From Corynebacterium ulceribovis DSM 45146 (GTDB lineage Bacteria; Actinomycetota; Actinomycetes; Mycobacteriales; Mycobacteriaceae), in contig NZ_AQUY01000001.1 in NCBI RefSeq assembly GCF_000372445.1, positions 155,157 through 219,156 on the forward strand: a stretch of 64,000 nt of DNA, given 5' to 3'. A program made the position numbers and the translations under genes. The notes under the pieces were generated by a model that did not search any database, was not told the origin of the DNA, and worked only from the letters and a program-made list of their open reading frames with translations. Positions 17,335 to 28,958 of this stretch are shown piece after piece (within the stretch, counting starts at the first letter, position 1; every line of letters starts with the position of its first letter).

Positions 17335-20300
17335 GTGCTCGACGTCAACAACTTTGAAGAGCTTCGGATTGGTCTGGCGACCTCCGAGGATATTCACCGC
17401 TGGTCCAAAGGCGAAGTCAAAAAGCCTGAGACCATTAACTACCGAACCCTGAAGCCAGAGAAGGACGGCCTTTTCTGTGAGCGCATCTTCGGTCCAACCC
17501 GCGACTGGGAATGTGCCTGCGGCAAGTACAAGCGTGTCCGCTACAAGGGCATTATTTGTGAACGCTGTGGTGTTGAAGTCACCAAGTCGAAGGTCCGCCG
17601 TGAGCGCATGGGCCACATTGAGCTCGCCGCTCCAGTGACCCACATCTGGTACTTCAAGGGTGTGCCATCCCGTCTGGGTTACCTGCTGGACTTGGCGCCG
17701 AAGGATCTGGACAAGATCATTTACTTCGCTGCCAACATCATCACCACCGTTGATGAAGAAGCGCGCCATGAAGACATGGAAACGCTGCTGGCAGAGATGG
17801 AAGAGGAAAAGCGCATCGTCGAAGGCGAGCGTGACTCCGACATCAACGACCGTGCCCAGACCTTGGAAGAGGACCTGGCGGCACTGGAAGCTGAAGGTGC
17901 CAAGGCTGACGCCCGCAAGAAGGTGCAGTCCGCTGCTGAGCGTGAGATGAACTCCATCCGCAACGCTGCCCAGCGCGAACTGGACCGTCTGGATGAAATC
18001 TGGACCACCTTCGTCAAGCTGGCTCCGCAGCAGATCATTCCAGATGAGAACATCTACAATGAGCTGCTCGACCGCTACGAGGACTACTTCACCGGCGGCA
18101 TGGGTGCTGAAGCGATTCAGACCCTGATTCGCAACTTCGACCTGGAAGCTGAAGCTGAGTCCCTGCGCGAAATCATTCGCGACGGCAAGGGCCAGAAGAA
18201 GCTGCGTGCGCTGAAGCGCCTGAAGGTCGTTTCGGCCTTCCTGCAGTCGGAAAACGACCCAGCTGCGATGATCCTGGATTGCATCCCGGTTATCCCACCA
18301 GAGCTGCGCCCAATGGTGCAGCTGGACGGTGGCCGCTTTGCGACCTCCGACCTCAACGACCTGTACCGCCGTGTCATCAACCGCAACAACCGTCTGAAGC
18401 GGATGATCGACCTGCGCGCGCCAGAAATCATTGTCAACAATGAAAAGCGCATGCTGCAGGAATCCGTTGACGCCCTCTTCGACAATGGTCGTCGTGGCCG
18501 CGCAGTCACCGGACCGGGCAACCGTCCGCTGAAGTCGCTGTCTGACCTGCTGAAGGGTAAGCAGGGTCGTTTCCGTCAGAACCTGCTGGGTAAGCGTGTC
18601 GACTACTCCGGCCGTTCCGTGATTATCGTTGGTCCGCAGCTCAAGCTGCACCAGTGTGGTCTGCCGAAGCTGATGGCGCTCGAGCTGTTCAAGCCTTTCG
18701 TCATGAAGCAGCTTGTGGAAAAGCGCGAGGCACAGAACATCAAGTCCGCTAAGCGCATGGTGGAACGTCAGCGTTCCGTCGTGTGGGACGTGCTCGAAGA
18801 TGTCATTCGTGAGCACCCAGTGATGCTGAACCGTGCACCAACCCTGCACCGCCTAGGTATCCAGGCCTTCGAACCAGTGCTGGTGGAAGGCAAGGCTATT
18901 CAGCTGCACCCACTGGCATGTGAAGCGTTCAACGCCGACTTCGACGGTGACCAGATGGCAGTTCACCTGCCACTGTCTGCAGAGGCGCAGGCGGAAGCCC
19001 GCATCCTGATGCTGTCGTCGAACAACATTCTGTCGCCAGCCTCCGGTAAGCCACTGGCTATGCCACGTCTGGACATGGTCACCGGCCTGTACTACCTGAC
19101 CCTGGAGAAGCCAGAACAGCTCGGCGGTTACAAGCCAGCTGAAGGCGAACAGCCAGCTGAAGGTGTCTACGAGTCTGTGGCTGAAGCCATCATGGCGCAC
19201 GACCGTCTAGTGGTTGACCCATCGGACCCAGACCCAGAGAACCCAACGCTGCCACGCGTACCTTCTCTCGGCCTGCAGGCACCGATGCGCGTGCGTATTT
19301 CGCACCTGCGTCCACCTGCAGAGGTTGAAGCTGAGCAGTTCCCAGATGGTTGGGAAAAGGGCCAGACCTGGTTGGCTGAAACCACCCTGGGGCGCGTCAT
19401 GTTCAATGAGCTGCTGCCATGGAACTACCCATACGTCGAAGGCGTTATGGATAAGAAGCGTGGCCTGACCCCGATGATCAACGACTTGGCTGCCAAGTAC
19501 CCAATGATCACCGTGGCGCAGACCATGGACAAGCTGAAGGACGCCGGTTTCTACTGGGCAACCCGTTCCGGTGTCACCATCTCCATGTCCGACGTTCTGA
19601 CCCTGCCAGAGAAGTTCAACATTCTGGACGGCTACGAAAAGCAGGCGCTGCGCCTGGAGAAGAAGTACGACCGTGGTGCCATCACCGAGCTGGAGCGCCA
19701 CGAGGACTTGGTGAAGCTGTGGAAGGCTGCGACCGAAGAGGTCGGCCAGAAGCTGGAAGCCATGTACCCGCTGGACAACCCAATTCCAATGATTGTGAAG
19801 TCGGGTGCGGCCGGTAACATGGGCCAGATTCGTTCCCTGGCCGGCATGAAGGGCATGGTTACTAACCCACACGGTGAGTACATCACCCGCCCAATTAAGT
19901 CTTCCTTCCTGGAAGGCCTGACGGTTCTGGAGTACTTCAACAACTCGCACGGTTCCCGTAAGGGTCTGGCTGACACCGCGCTGCGTACCGCAGACTCCGG
20001 TTACCTGACTCGTCGTCTGGTCGACGTCGCGCAGGACGTCATTGTCCGCGAGGACGACTGTGGCACCCACCGCGGTGTGCTGGTCAACCTGGCTAATGAG
20101 GAAATCGGTATCGACGGTAACCCATCGGGTAACTTCGTCCGCGACCCTTACATCGAGACCTCCGCGATGGCTCGTATCCTTGCTGCCGACGCTGTCGACG
20201 CCGAAGGCAACGTAATCGTCGCTAAGGGCACTGACATTGGTGCGGACGACATTGAGAAGCTGCTGGCCGCTGAGGTCTACCAGATTAAGGTCCGCTCGAT

Positions 20301-21366
20301 TCTGACCTGTGACACCACCACCGGTGTCTGTGCTACCTGCTACGGCCGCTCCATGGCGACCGGCAAGCTGGTCGATATCGGCGAAGCTGTCGGTATTGTT
20401 GCGGCACAGTCCATTGGTGAGCCTGGTACCCAGCTGACCATGCGTACCTTCCACTCCGGTGGTACCGGTGGCGACATTACCGGTGGTCTGCCTCGTGTTC
20501 AGGAGCTTTTCGAGGCTCGTGTGCCAAAGGCGAAGTCCCCACTGGCTGAGTACTCCGGCACCATCACCATCGATGAGACCTCCGACGCGGCGTTCTACAC
20601 CATCACCCTGCACCCAGATCAGCAGGATGGCATGGAGTTCGACGACGTTGTCTACGAGAAGCTGTCGAAGCGTCAGGGCCTCTTTGAGGTCATGCAGGGT
20701 GTGCCACTGCGTTCCGGCGACCGCGTTGTTGCTGGTCAGCAGCTGCTGAAGGGTGGCGCGGATCCGCACGAGGTGCTGAAGATTCGTGGCCGCGTCGGCG
20801 TGCAGAAGTATCTGATTAATGAGGTGCAGGGCGTCTACCGTGACCAGGGTGTGGCTATCCACGATAAGCACATTGAGGTCATTGTCCGTCAGATGCTGCG
20901 TCGCGACATTGTTGTCGACGCTGGTTCGACCGAGTACCTGCCTGGTTCCTTGGTGGAGCACACCGAGGCTCAGCACATTAACCGTCAGGTGATGGCTGAG
21001 GGTGGCGAGCCGCTGAAGGCCCGTGCGGAAATCATGGGTATTACCAAGGCGTCGCTGGCGACCGAGTCGTGGCTGTCGGCTGCATCCTTCCAGGAGACCA
21101 CTCGTGTCCTGACCGATGCTGCTATCAACAAGCGCTCCGACAGGCTGATCGGTCTGAAGGAAAACGTCATTATCGGTAAGCTCATCCCAGCTGGTACCGG
21201 TATTGCGCGTTACCGCAACATCTCGGTTGAGCCGACTGATGCGGCCCGCGCTGCGGCGTACTCCATCCCGTCCTACGGCGATGGTTTCTACTCCGCGGAG
21301 GACGGCTACTTCGACACCGCTGGCCCTGCCGTTCCGTTGGATGACCTGTCGGACTTCCGCGACTAG
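17335..21366 (+). CDS. rpoC: DNA-directed RNA polymerase subunit beta'
   Basis: 1343 residues from GTG at 17335, preceded by GGGGAAAGGGAAC. The N-terminal zinc ribbon has Cys60, 62, 75 and 78 (CACGKYK and CERCG). The catalytic Mg2+ loop NADFDGD lies at 533-539. The second zinc cysteines occur in [19 protein letters not shown], and the trigger loop region follows near [19 protein letters not shown]. Order and length are those of actinobacterial beta'. The transcript ends at the hairpin at 21433. Confidence 0.99.
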   Translation: MLDVNNFEELRIGLATSEDIHRWSKGEVKKPETINYRTLKPEKDGLFCERIFGPTRDWECACGKYKRVRYKGIICERCGVEVTKSKVRRERMGHIELAAPVTHIWYFKGVPSRLGYLLDLAPKDLDKIIYFAANIITTVDEEARHEDMETLLAEMEEEKRIVEGERDSDINDRAQTLEEDLAALEAEGAKADARKKVQSAAEREMNSIRNAAQRELDRLDEIWTTFVKLAPQQIIPDENIYNELLDRYEDYFTGGMGAEAIQTLIRNFDLEAEAESLREIIRDGKGQKKLRALKRLKVVSAFLQSENDPAAMILDCIPVIPPELRPMVQLDGGRFATSDLNDLYRRVINRNNRLKRMIDLRAPEIIVNNEKRMLQESVDALFDNGRRGRAVTGPGNRPLKSLSDLLKGKQGRFRQNLLGKRVDYSGRSVIIVGPQLKLHQCGLPKLMALELFKPFVMKQLVEKREAQNIKSAKRMVERQRSVVWDVLEDVIREHPVMLNRAPTLHRLGIQAFEPVLVEGKAIQLHPLACEAFNADFDGDQMAVHLPLSAEAQAEARILMLSSNNILSPASGKPLAMPRLDMVTGLYYLTLEKPEQLGGYKPAEGEQPAEGVYESVAEAIMAHDRLVVDPSDPDPENPTLPRVPSLGLQAPMRVRISHLRPPAEVEAEQFPDGWEKGQTWLAETTLGRVMFNELLPWNYPYVEGVMDKKRGLTPMINDLAAKYPMITVAQTMDKLKDAGFYWATRSGVTISMSDVLTLPEKFNILDGYEKQALRLEKKYDRGAITELERHEDLVKLWKAATEEVGQKLEAMYPLDNPIPMIVKSGAAGNMGQIRSLAGMKGMVTNPHGEYITRPIKSSFLEGLTVLEYFNNSHGSRKGLADTALRTADSGYLTRRLVDVAQDVIVREDDCGTHRGVLVNLANEEIGIDGNPSGNFVRDPYIETSAMARILAADAVDAEGNVIVAKGTDIGADDIEKLLAAEVYQIKVRSILTCDTTTGVCATCYGRSMATGKLVDIGEAVGIVAAQSIGEPGTQLTMRTFHSGGTGGDITGGLPRVQELFEARVPKAKSPLAEYSGTITIDETSDAAFYTITLHPDQQDGMEFDDVVYEKLSKRQGLFEVMQGVPLRSGDRVVAGQQLLKGGADPHEVLKIRGRVGVQKYLINEVQGVYRDQGVAIHDKHIEVIVRQMLRRDIVVDAGSTEYLPGSLVEHTEAQHINRQVMAEGGEPLKARAEIMGITKASLATESWLSAASFQETTRVLTDAAINKRSDRLIGLKENVIIGKLIPAGTGIARYRNISVEPTDAARAAAYSIPSYGDGFYSAEDGYFDTAGPAVPLDDLSDFRD

Positions 21367-21432
21367 TCACCGTCTGCTGGGCTAGCTCACCCTAGCCCGC
21401 CTGCCCGGTTTCGCCGGGTTGCGGCAGTTGTA

Positions 21433-21480
21433 AACCCGCACTGTGGTTGCCATGTTGGCAGCTACCGTGCGGGTTTTTTG
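21433..21480 (+). terminator. Rho-independent terminator of rpoBC
   Basis: AACCCGCAC and GTGCGGGTT flank a long loop and are followed by TTTTTTG. A smaller GCCCGG-TTTCG-CCGGGT hairpin precedes it. Confidence 0.88.
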
Positions 21481-21495
21481 TTTGTTGGCGTTTGG

Positions 21496-21506
21496 GCTTA
21501 TTGACG
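21496..21506 (+). repeat. GCTTATTGACG dispersed motif
   Basis: GGGCTTATTGACGTTG, 16 bp after the rpoC terminator. Confidence 0.7.
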
Positions 21507-21539
21507 TTGTGGCCGCTCTCGCGCCTCCGTTGGAACTGC

Positions 21540-22058
21540 TCACCTTTCCGTCGGGTCGCTCTCACTCTCCTGGGGGTCGCTCTCACCCTCAAGGCCGATG
21601 ATGTAGATGTCGAAGGTGTGTTCTCGGCGCGTGTTGTGCAGCTCTTTCAGCATGGTCAATGGCACCACGATCTGCTCAGAGGGCACCCATACTCCGTACC
21701 CATCCAGCCCACCTAGTTCCGGGGAAAGTCGCACCCAACGGCCGTTCGTGTGCGTACGAATGACTTCGCCGATGCTCTTTTCCAGCATGCGGTCATCAGT
21801 GTCAATGCGTTCTTGAGCGTCAATCCGCCTTGAACCGCCAACGCTCATTGGGTCGTCGCTGCCCGTGATGTGCTGCTCGAAATAGCTAATAATGCGGCGT
21901 TCGAGCTCGGCGCACTTGTCAATGAGCGACATGTCGCCGTCAGCGATGAGGTCGTGAACAGGTAGGGAAGTGGTGACCTCGGCACTGGACCGGATCCATC
22001 CCTCGAGCTCCGGCTGCTTTTGAAGCGCTGCGAAGTCTGCGATTTCCATGAACCTCAT
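21540..22058 (-). CDS. Hypothetical protein
   Basis: 172 residues from the ATG at 22058, which has GGAAGG eight bases upstream; an in-frame GTG at 22157 (205 residues) lacks a ribosome-binding site. I do not recognise a family. The protein is soluble and acidic, without signal peptide or membrane helix. It has a mixed alpha/beta look, including WVRLSPELGGLDGYGVWVPS and a charged C-terminal tail that repeats SDP-ES. It is isolated between the rpoC terminator and palindrome P9, so no context helps. Confidence 0.6.
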   Translation of the reverse strand: MRFMEIADFAALQKQPELEGWIRSSAEVTTSLPVHDLIADGDMSLIDKCAELERRIISYFEQHITGSDDPMSVGGSRRIDAQERIDTDDRMLEKSIGEVIRTHTNGRWVRLSPELGGLDGYGVWVPSEQIVVPLTMLKELHNTRREHTFDIYIIGLEGESDPQESESDPTER

Positions 22059-22178
22059 GAAAGTAACCTTCCGGGCGGTGAATAGTTGCGAACGATTATC
22101 ACCATAGTCGTAATGCTTGACAGATACAGCCCTCTTTACCTTTAGGTTCTCCTGCACAAAACCGATGTCAGCTTCGTC

Positions 22179-22247
22179 GTCACTTTCGCACTGCCATGCG
22201 GGAGGGGTTCGGCGTGGTGGGTGTTGGTTGGCAGTGCGAAAGTGATC
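22179..22247 (+). repeat. 69-bp palindromic element P9
   Basis: Arms as in P5. It begins a 142-bp block (22178-22320) that recurs at 22433-22574. Confidence 0.9.
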
Positions 22248-22433
22248 ACCGTGGTGCAGCGCCGCACCAGGCAGTGCGGCAGTGCTGGTGAGGCAAGCAT
22301 GTTTGCGGTGGTGCGAGGGAGTTTGCCTTGGTCCGTGGGTGTTTCCGGTGGAGCAGCGGTGCCGGTGGCGAGGGAAATATCCCCGTGCTGACCCGAGGTG
22401 TGTGGTGCTGAAGGTTGGTGCGTGGCCCTAGTC

Positions 22434-22502
22434 GTCACTTTCGCACTGCCATGCGGGAGGATTTTGGCGTGGTGGGCTTTGGTTGGCAGTGCGAAAGTGA
22501 TC
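22434..22502 (+). repeat. 69-bp palindromic element P10
   Basis: Arms identical to P9 and the loop clearly related (GTGGTGGG shared), unlike most other pairs; the duplication is therefore recent. Confidence 0.9.
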
Positions 22503-22598
22503 GCCGTGGTGCAGCGCCGCACTTGGCAGTGCGGCAGTGCTGGTGAGGCAAGCGTGTTTGCGGTGGTGCGAGGGTGGGCGTGGCGCCGCGACGTCCGC

Positions 22599-22609
22599 GC
22601 TTGTTGACG
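22599..22609 (+). repeat. GCTTRTTGACG dispersed motif (G form)
   Basis: GCGCTTGTTGACGTATTGGAG, 97 bp after P10. Confidence 0.65.
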
Positions 22610-22717
22610 TATTGGAGCACCTCGGAGTGCAATGACCAGCGCGATGTGAATCAGTCTGGCGATGCGCGCAGAAATGCAGACGGATCGATGAGCAGACGGA
22701 TCTGGTTAGCTAAGTGG

Positions 22718-23437
22718 TTAGCCTTCAAGCTCAGCGCGGTTGCGGTACCGAGGAACTCGTTTCACTTCCACGCCGCCCATAATCGCTACGCCGTTGACGG
22801 TTACCGATGGCGCATCGGCGGGCAGATGATCGTTATAGATGGTGACGTCTTTGTGGCTAGTAGACCCGAAACCACCCATAATGCCGAACCCGGAGACCGT
22901 CAGGCGGATATCTTCCGGCACCACTACTTGGATACCACCCATAATCGCGATCGCAGTAATAGTGGTGTGCTGCGCGCTCAGCCGCGCGCGGGTGAGATCC
23001 AACTCAGTACCGCCCAGGATGGTGAAGTTGGTGTGTTGCGGCGCCACAGTCCAACTGCCATTGCGTTCAAGGCCGAACATCAAACAAACAGAGACCGGGA
23101 AAGCATCTGCTCCTTCGACGACATACTGCTTTGCCACGTCCAGCGGCGGCATCGAACGCGCGTCACTGGTTTCTGCGACAGCATAGTTCGGTGCCGGAAC
23201 TGGCAAGCCCGCAGTATAAGGGCCGCTGCCTGCGTAAGGTGCGCTGAGCGCTTGCTCGGGATGCGGAACCAAATCGTCAATAAGCGGATATAGGTCGGCC
23301 ACCTTCACGGCCGCCCAAGCCTCGGTGATGCGATCTTCCATCTCAGGGAGGGTGATCTGGCCGCGGGAAACGGCGTGGGCAAGGAGGTCTGCAACGCGCT
23401 GGCGATCATCGTCGGAGGCACGGAGGTTCGCATTCAT
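22718..23437 (-). CDS. DUF1707 protein with LiaF-like C-terminal domain
   Basis: 239 residues. Residues 1-55 are a DUF1707 domain (LRASDDDRQRVADLLAHAVS, then GQITLPEMEDRI). A Pro/Ala linker follows. The C-terminal half is a beta-helix-like domain with recurrent IMGG turns (TAIAIMGGIQVVVPEDIRL, GFGIMGGFG, NGVAIMGGVEV), as in cell-wall-active-antibiotic response proteins of the LiaF type. There is no membrane helix. Such proteins are linked to envelope stress sensing in Gram-positives; the role here is inference. It is divergent from the GAF-LuxR regulator. Confidence 0.85.
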   Translation of the reverse strand: MNANLRASDDDRQRVADLLAHAVSRGQITLPEMEDRITEAWAAVKVADLYPLIDDLVPHPEQALSAPYAGSGPYTAGLPVPAPNYAVAETSDARSMPPLDVAKQYVVEGADAFPVSVCLMFGLERNGSWTVAPQHTNFTILGGTELDLTRARLSAQHTTITAIAIMGGIQVVVPEDIRLTVSGFGIMGGFGSTSHKDVTIYNDHLPADAPSVTVNGVAIMGGVEVKRVPRYRNRAELEG

Positions 23438-23593
23438 GGCTTAAGTATATGGTGCGCGGCGACCCTGTGCGGGGGTATCGGAAGTGCGGGTACTGGGGTG
23501 AATGACGTGCGCAGATATGGAGGTATTTAGCCCGCCAAAAGTATGATTTATACTGGTAATCGACCCCTGTAAGTGTAAACAAGGACCGCAATC

Positions 23594-24442
23594 ATGAGGC
23601 CCGCCGATATCGACCTTGCACGCCAACTCGTGCGGAATGTCCGAAAAGACTTTGACCTGCCGGTGGCATTCGCCGGACTAGGGGATAGCGCCGGGGTAGT
23701 GATGGGGGCCTACTCCGGAACTCAAACCGATGCCGTGAAAAACCTCAACATTGTTGCAGGTCGCGGGCTTGGCGGCTTGGCATTGCGGGATAATAGGCCC
23801 GGCGCAGTGGCGGACTATCTCACCGCCGCAACCATTACCGACGACTATCAATTCGCGGTGGTACGCGAGGGGTTGCGGACGGTTGCGGCAGTGCCAATTA
23901 TGGGCGACCGTACGCGCATGGTGCTGTACGTTGCGCACCGGGCGCAGCTGCAATTCGGCGACCGTGTTAAAGATGGGCTGGTGACGCTGGCGCGACAAGC
24001 TGGCCAAGAGCTGCGGATTCGCGATGAAGTGGACCGCAGGATGCAACTTGCAGAAACTGCGGCGGCCAATAGTGCCCAGGAGTTTGTCACCACCTCTGTG
24101 CGGGAAGAGCTGCGGGAGTTGCATGCGGAGCTGCGGACGATTGCGGCCAGCGTTGAGGATGCGGACCTGCGGCAGCGGCTGCTCAATGCGGGGTTGGGGT
24201 TGGCGCGGGTTGGACGTTCGGCGCCGGTGCCGGAGGGGGAAGCGTTGCCCACCCTTACTACCCGCGAATTAGACGTGTTGTCGCAAGTCGCGCTGGGGTG
24301 TTCCAACGCCGAAGCAGCCGACCGATTGGCGCTAAAAACAGAAACAGTGAAAGCGTATTTGCGCAGCGCAGCCCGCAAATTGGGTACCAGCGGCAGGACC
24401 GCCAGCGTGGCGCGCGCCCGGGCATTAGGCCTGCTGCCGTGA
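23594..24442 (+). CDS. GAF-domain LuxR-type transcriptional regulator (RamA-like)
   Basis: 282 residues from ATG 23594 (AAGGACCGCAATC upstream). A GAF-like sensor domain spans about 10-140 (GRGLGGLALRDNRPGAVADY, then LRTVAAVPIMGDRTRMVLYV). An alpha-helical linker (141-205) follows, and then a LuxR helix-turn-helix (219-276: LTTRELDVLSQVALGCSNAE, then TVKAYLRSAARKLG). Length and architecture match C. glutamicum RamA, the activator of acetate and central-carbon genes, but identity with RamA is not claimed. It lies 132 bp upstream of an MHS transporter in the same direction and is a candidate regulator of it. Confidence 0.85.
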   Translation: MRPADIDLARQLVRNVRKDFDLPVAFAGLGDSAGVVMGAYSGTQTDAVKNLNIVAGRGLGGLALRDNRPGAVADYLTAATITDDYQFAVVREGLRTVAAVPIMGDRTRMVLYVAHRAQLQFGDRVKDGLVTLARQAGQELRIRDEVDRRMQLAETAAANSAQEFVTTSVREELRELHAELRTIAASVEDADLRQRLLNAGLGLARVGRSAPVPEGEALPTLTTRELDVLSQVALGCSNAEAADRLALKTETVKAYLRSAARKLGTSGRTASVARARALGLLP

Positions 24443-24511
24443 GTGTGAAATAGGTCATACCCTCTTCGGGGTGTATTGCCGGTTAATCGTCGCTCGCTAG
24501 ATTCCTTCTCA

Positions 24512-24527
24512 CACAAGTTCACTTGTG
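24512..24527 (+). promoter_or_regulatory. Candidate operator upstream of the MHS transporter
   Basis: A perfect inverted repeat CACAAG-TTCA-CTTGTG lies 48 bp before the transporter start. A palindrome at this distance is consistent with binding of a LuxR-type regulator, possibly the upstream gene product. Confidence 0.4.
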
Positions 24528-24574
24528 ATGGCAGTCACAAAAACTGAGTAAGTATTTGAGCAAGGAGACTCGAG

Positions 24575-26008
24575 TTGACGAACGTAACCACGCGACGGAA
24601 TGCAACCGTCGCCACCCCAACCGCCGGCGCACCTGCCGCTGGCGCCACCGACACTGAACTCGCCGGCGGTAAGAAGCCGGGCATGGGCCGCGTCGCCGTA
24701 GCCAGCCTGGTCGGCACCACCATTGAGTTCTACGACTTCTTTATCTACGGCACCGCAGCCGCGCTGGTCTTCCCAGCACTATTCTTCCCAGAGATGACCC
24801 CGGCCCTCGCTGTGGTCGCCTCCTTCGCCACCTTCGGCGTCGCCTTCCTGGCCCGCCCGCTCGGCGCCATCTTCTTCGGCCACTTCGGTGACAGCATTGG
24901 CCGCAAAAAGACCCTAGTGTGGACGCTGCTCATCATGGGTATCGCCACCATCCTCATCGGTGTGCTGCCAGGCGCCAACACCGGTGTCTTCGGACTTTTC
25001 GAATCCGGTATCGGCGTACTCGCACCAATCAGCTTGGTGGTCTTGCGCTTCCTGCAGGGTCTAGCCATCGGTGGTGAATGGGCCGGTGCAACGCTGCTGA
25101 CCGCAGAATACGCACCAGAGGGCAAGCGTGGCTTCTACGGTATGTTCCCACAGGTCGGCGCCGCTATTGCTTTCTTCCTGTCCTCCGGCACCTTCCTGGT
25201 TACCGGCCTGGTGCTCGGCGACAAGTCTGATGCCTTCATGGACTACGGCTGGCGTATCCCATTCCTGCTGTCCATCGTCATGGTTGTTGTCGGTCTGTAT
25301 GTCCGTACTGCAATTAGCGAAACCCCAGCATTCCAGAAGCAAAAGGAACGCGAAGCTGCTGCTCGCAACACCATTGCTGAAGAGAAGGTCCGTCTGCCAT
25401 TTGCCGCCACCTTCAAGGAGCAGTGGCGTGAGGTTGTCATCGGCGGTATTGCATGCTCGGCTATTTTCTCCATGTTCTACATGGGCACGTCCTACCTGAC
25501 CGCCTACGGCACCAAGATTCTGGAGCACTCCCGCACCGAGGTTCTGGCTATGGGGATGACCGCTTCGGTTATCTTCGGCGCTGTGATTATGGGTGCGGCC
25601 ATCCTGTCGGACCGCATTGGTCGCCGCAATGTCATGCTGATGTCCACCATCGGCACCCTGCTGCTCAGCCCAGTAATCTTCATGATTATGGACCAAGGCT
25701 CCCTGCTGGCCTTCGGTGCTGGCCTCACCCTGACCCTGGTTATCTTCGCGATGTCCTACGGCCCAGCGGGCGCACTGCTGCCAGAGATGTTCTCCACCAA
25801 GAACCGCTACACCGGCGCAGGCATGGCCTACAACCTGGCCGCGATTATCGGTGGTGCAGTGCCACCGCTGCTGGCCCCACAAATTGCTGCTGAGTACGGC
25901 GGCGTCGGCGTCGGCCTGATGATGTCCGTGGTTGGTCTGATTGCTACTTGCGGCGCGCTGCTGCTGAAGAAGAAGACCCACACCGCGTCCATCGACGCCA
26001 CCGCCTAA
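24575..26008 (+). CDS. MHS-family MFS transporter (metabolite:H+ symporter)
   Basis: 477 residues, TTG start preceded by AAGGAGACTCGAG. After a Thr/Ala-rich cytoplasmic lead, twelve membrane helices follow. The family marks are VGTTIEFYDFFIYGTAAALV in helix 1 and the MFS loop motif GDSIGRKKTLVWTLLIMG between helices 2 and 3, with the repeat SDRIGRRNVMLM in the second half. MHS members (ProP, ShiA, KgtP, citrate and dicarboxylate carriers) take up organic acids or osmolytes with protons. The substrate is not readable. The regulator upstream suggests carbon-source control. Confidence 0.9.
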   Translation: MTNVTTRRNATVATPTAGAPAAGATDTELAGGKKPGMGRVAVASLVGTTIEFYDFFIYGTAAALVFPALFFPEMTPALAVVASFATFGVAFLARPLGAIFFGHFGDSIGRKKTLVWTLLIMGIATILIGVLPGANTGVFGLFESGIGVLAPISLVVLRFLQGLAIGGEWAGATLLTAEYAPEGKRGFYGMFPQVGAAIAFFLSSGTFLVTGLVLGDKSDAFMDYGWRIPFLLSIVMVVVGLYVRTAISETPAFQKQKEREAAARNTIAEEKVRLPFAATFKEQWREVVIGGIACSAIFSMFYMGTSYLTAYGTKILEHSRTEVLAMGMTASVIFGAVIMGAAILSDRIGRRNVMLMSTIGTLLLSPVIFMIMDQGSLLAFGAGLTLTLVIFAMSYGPAGALLPEMFSTKNRYTGAGMAYNLAAIIGGAVPPLLAPQIAAEYGGVGVGLMMSVVGLIATCGALLLKKKTHTASIDATA

Positions 26009-26090
26009 AAACCCGGCAGTCTGACTGCCTCCTGCTGAGGTTCGGCAACACCGAGTCAAGAGCTAGTTACATCCAATAAGTGGATACCCA

Positions 26091-26119
26091 AAAGCCGCAT
26101 CGGAAATCCCGGTGCGGCT
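26091..26119 (-). terminator. Terminator of the methyltransferase gene
   Basis: On the minus strand AGCCGCACCGG-GATTT-CCGATGCGGCTTTT, starting at the stop codon. Confidence 0.85.
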
Positions 26120-26911
26120 CTACTGTGCGCGCCAGTACACGATGGACTTTTCAGTGCGGCGGCGTACCGGAATGGCGTCACCGTACTGTTCGCGGAGCGG
26201 TTCCAGGAGCTTATTGACGGAAGTACCCTGCGCTTGCGCTTGAGAACTGAACCGGCCTGAGTAGCGCTGCACTGCCCCATCAAAGGTGTAGGTCATCTCA
26301 GTGTCGAAGCCAATGGTGTCCACAATTGGCTCGTGTCCCTGGGCCTTCAACAACTCGATCAGGTCGGCAGTGCGCTGCGGATCATTGTGTGGATCGGCAG
26401 CGGTATCCCCGAGTCCGGTACGAATCGCGTCGCTGATGTTATCGTCACCACGCGTGAACTGGGTGATTGCTACCCACCCGCGGCTGGCGGCCGTCATAGT
26501 GGCAAGGGCTTCTGGGTGCGCAAACACCGGCACCATGGATGCGAAAACAAGGTCGAATGCGCCCTTCCAGCCCTCAAGGCTAAGGTCCACATTCATCCAG
26601 TTGGCGACGCGGAATTCAGTGTTGGTGATGTGGCGTTCCTCGGCGCGGTGAAGTGCTTCTTCCAGCATGCGCGGGGATACGTCGGTAAGCACGACGCGCT
26701 TGCAGTGGGCGGCCAGCGGCAAGCCGAAGCGACCGGAACCCGCGCCCACATCGAGGATGAGTTGGCCAGCGAGGCCCACATGCTTGTTCAGGGACTCGAT
26801 TGTCAGGTCGACGACACGGCTGTCCTCGAGGTCCTGGGAACGGGCGAAGTCTGCGGCTTTCGCGTTCCAGAACTCTTCAGTTAGAGCAGGGTTTGTTGTC
26901 GAAGATGCCAC
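26120..26911 (-). CDS. Class I SAM-dependent methyltransferase
   Basis: 263 residues. Motif I, LILDVGAGSGRFGLPLA, holds the glycine-rich AdoMet site at 54-60. The acidic end of strand 2 follows (RVVLTDVSPRML), and a motif II-like stretch reads GAFDLVFASMVPVFAHPEAL. The N-terminus (EFWNAKAADFARSQ) is common in small-molecule methyltransferases. The C-terminal quarter ends in VRRRTEKSIVYWRAQ, seen in tRNA or small-molecule methyltransferase relatives. The substrate is unknown and the gene is a single-gene unit. Confidence 0.85.
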   Translation of the reverse strand: MASSTTNPALTEEFWNAKAADFARSQDLEDSRVVDLTIESLNKHVGLAGQLILDVGAGSGRFGLPLAAHCKRVVLTDVSPRMLEEALHRAEERHITNTEFRVANWMNVDLSLEGWKGAFDLVFASMVPVFAHPEALATMTAASRGWVAITQFTRGDDNISDAIRTGLGDTAADPHNDPQRTADLIELLKAQGHEPIVDTIGFDTEMTYTFDGAVQRYSGRFSSQAQAQGTSVNKLLEPLREQYGDAIPVRRRTEKSIVYWRAQ

Positions 26912-27023
26912 CGGCCAACTCCTTACTTATTGGGCGATAGAAATAGGTATCACGCGGGACACAAGGTCACCGCGTGAATACTGAGGTTGTTTGCTCAGAC
27001 GCAAACAGGATACGAAATTATGA

Positions 27024-28815
<1,792 letters not shown>

Positions 28816-28958
28816 GGTCAAAGTCAGTCTTAAATTATGGCTGCCATTCTACCTGATTCGGTGTACCAAATTTTCTATTTGGGCTACTTGAACGGTCTAC
28901 TTGCTGGTTTTCACATATGGTTGACTCATTAAATACGTGTTTATGAGAGGCATTCTTA

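Larger units (their letters stand above)
22248..22717. other. Gene-free duplicated region
   Basis: Carries the second half of the direct duplication and P10, then an 11-mer. Both copies also contain a short GGCAGTGCGGCAGTGC tract resembling the palindrome arm. No gene is supported. Confidence 0.7.

Noticed and set aside
17275..18849. 524-codon minus-strand open frame
   Set aside because: Antisense to rpoC; product looks like reversed codon usage.
19207..20976. 589-codon minus-strand open frame
   Set aside because: Antisense to rpoC, produced by its codon bias.
26950..27006. Terminator for thiC (TCACGCGG/CCGCGTGA and GTTTGC/GCAAAC stems)
   Set aside because: Stems exist but no T-tract follows on the minus strand.
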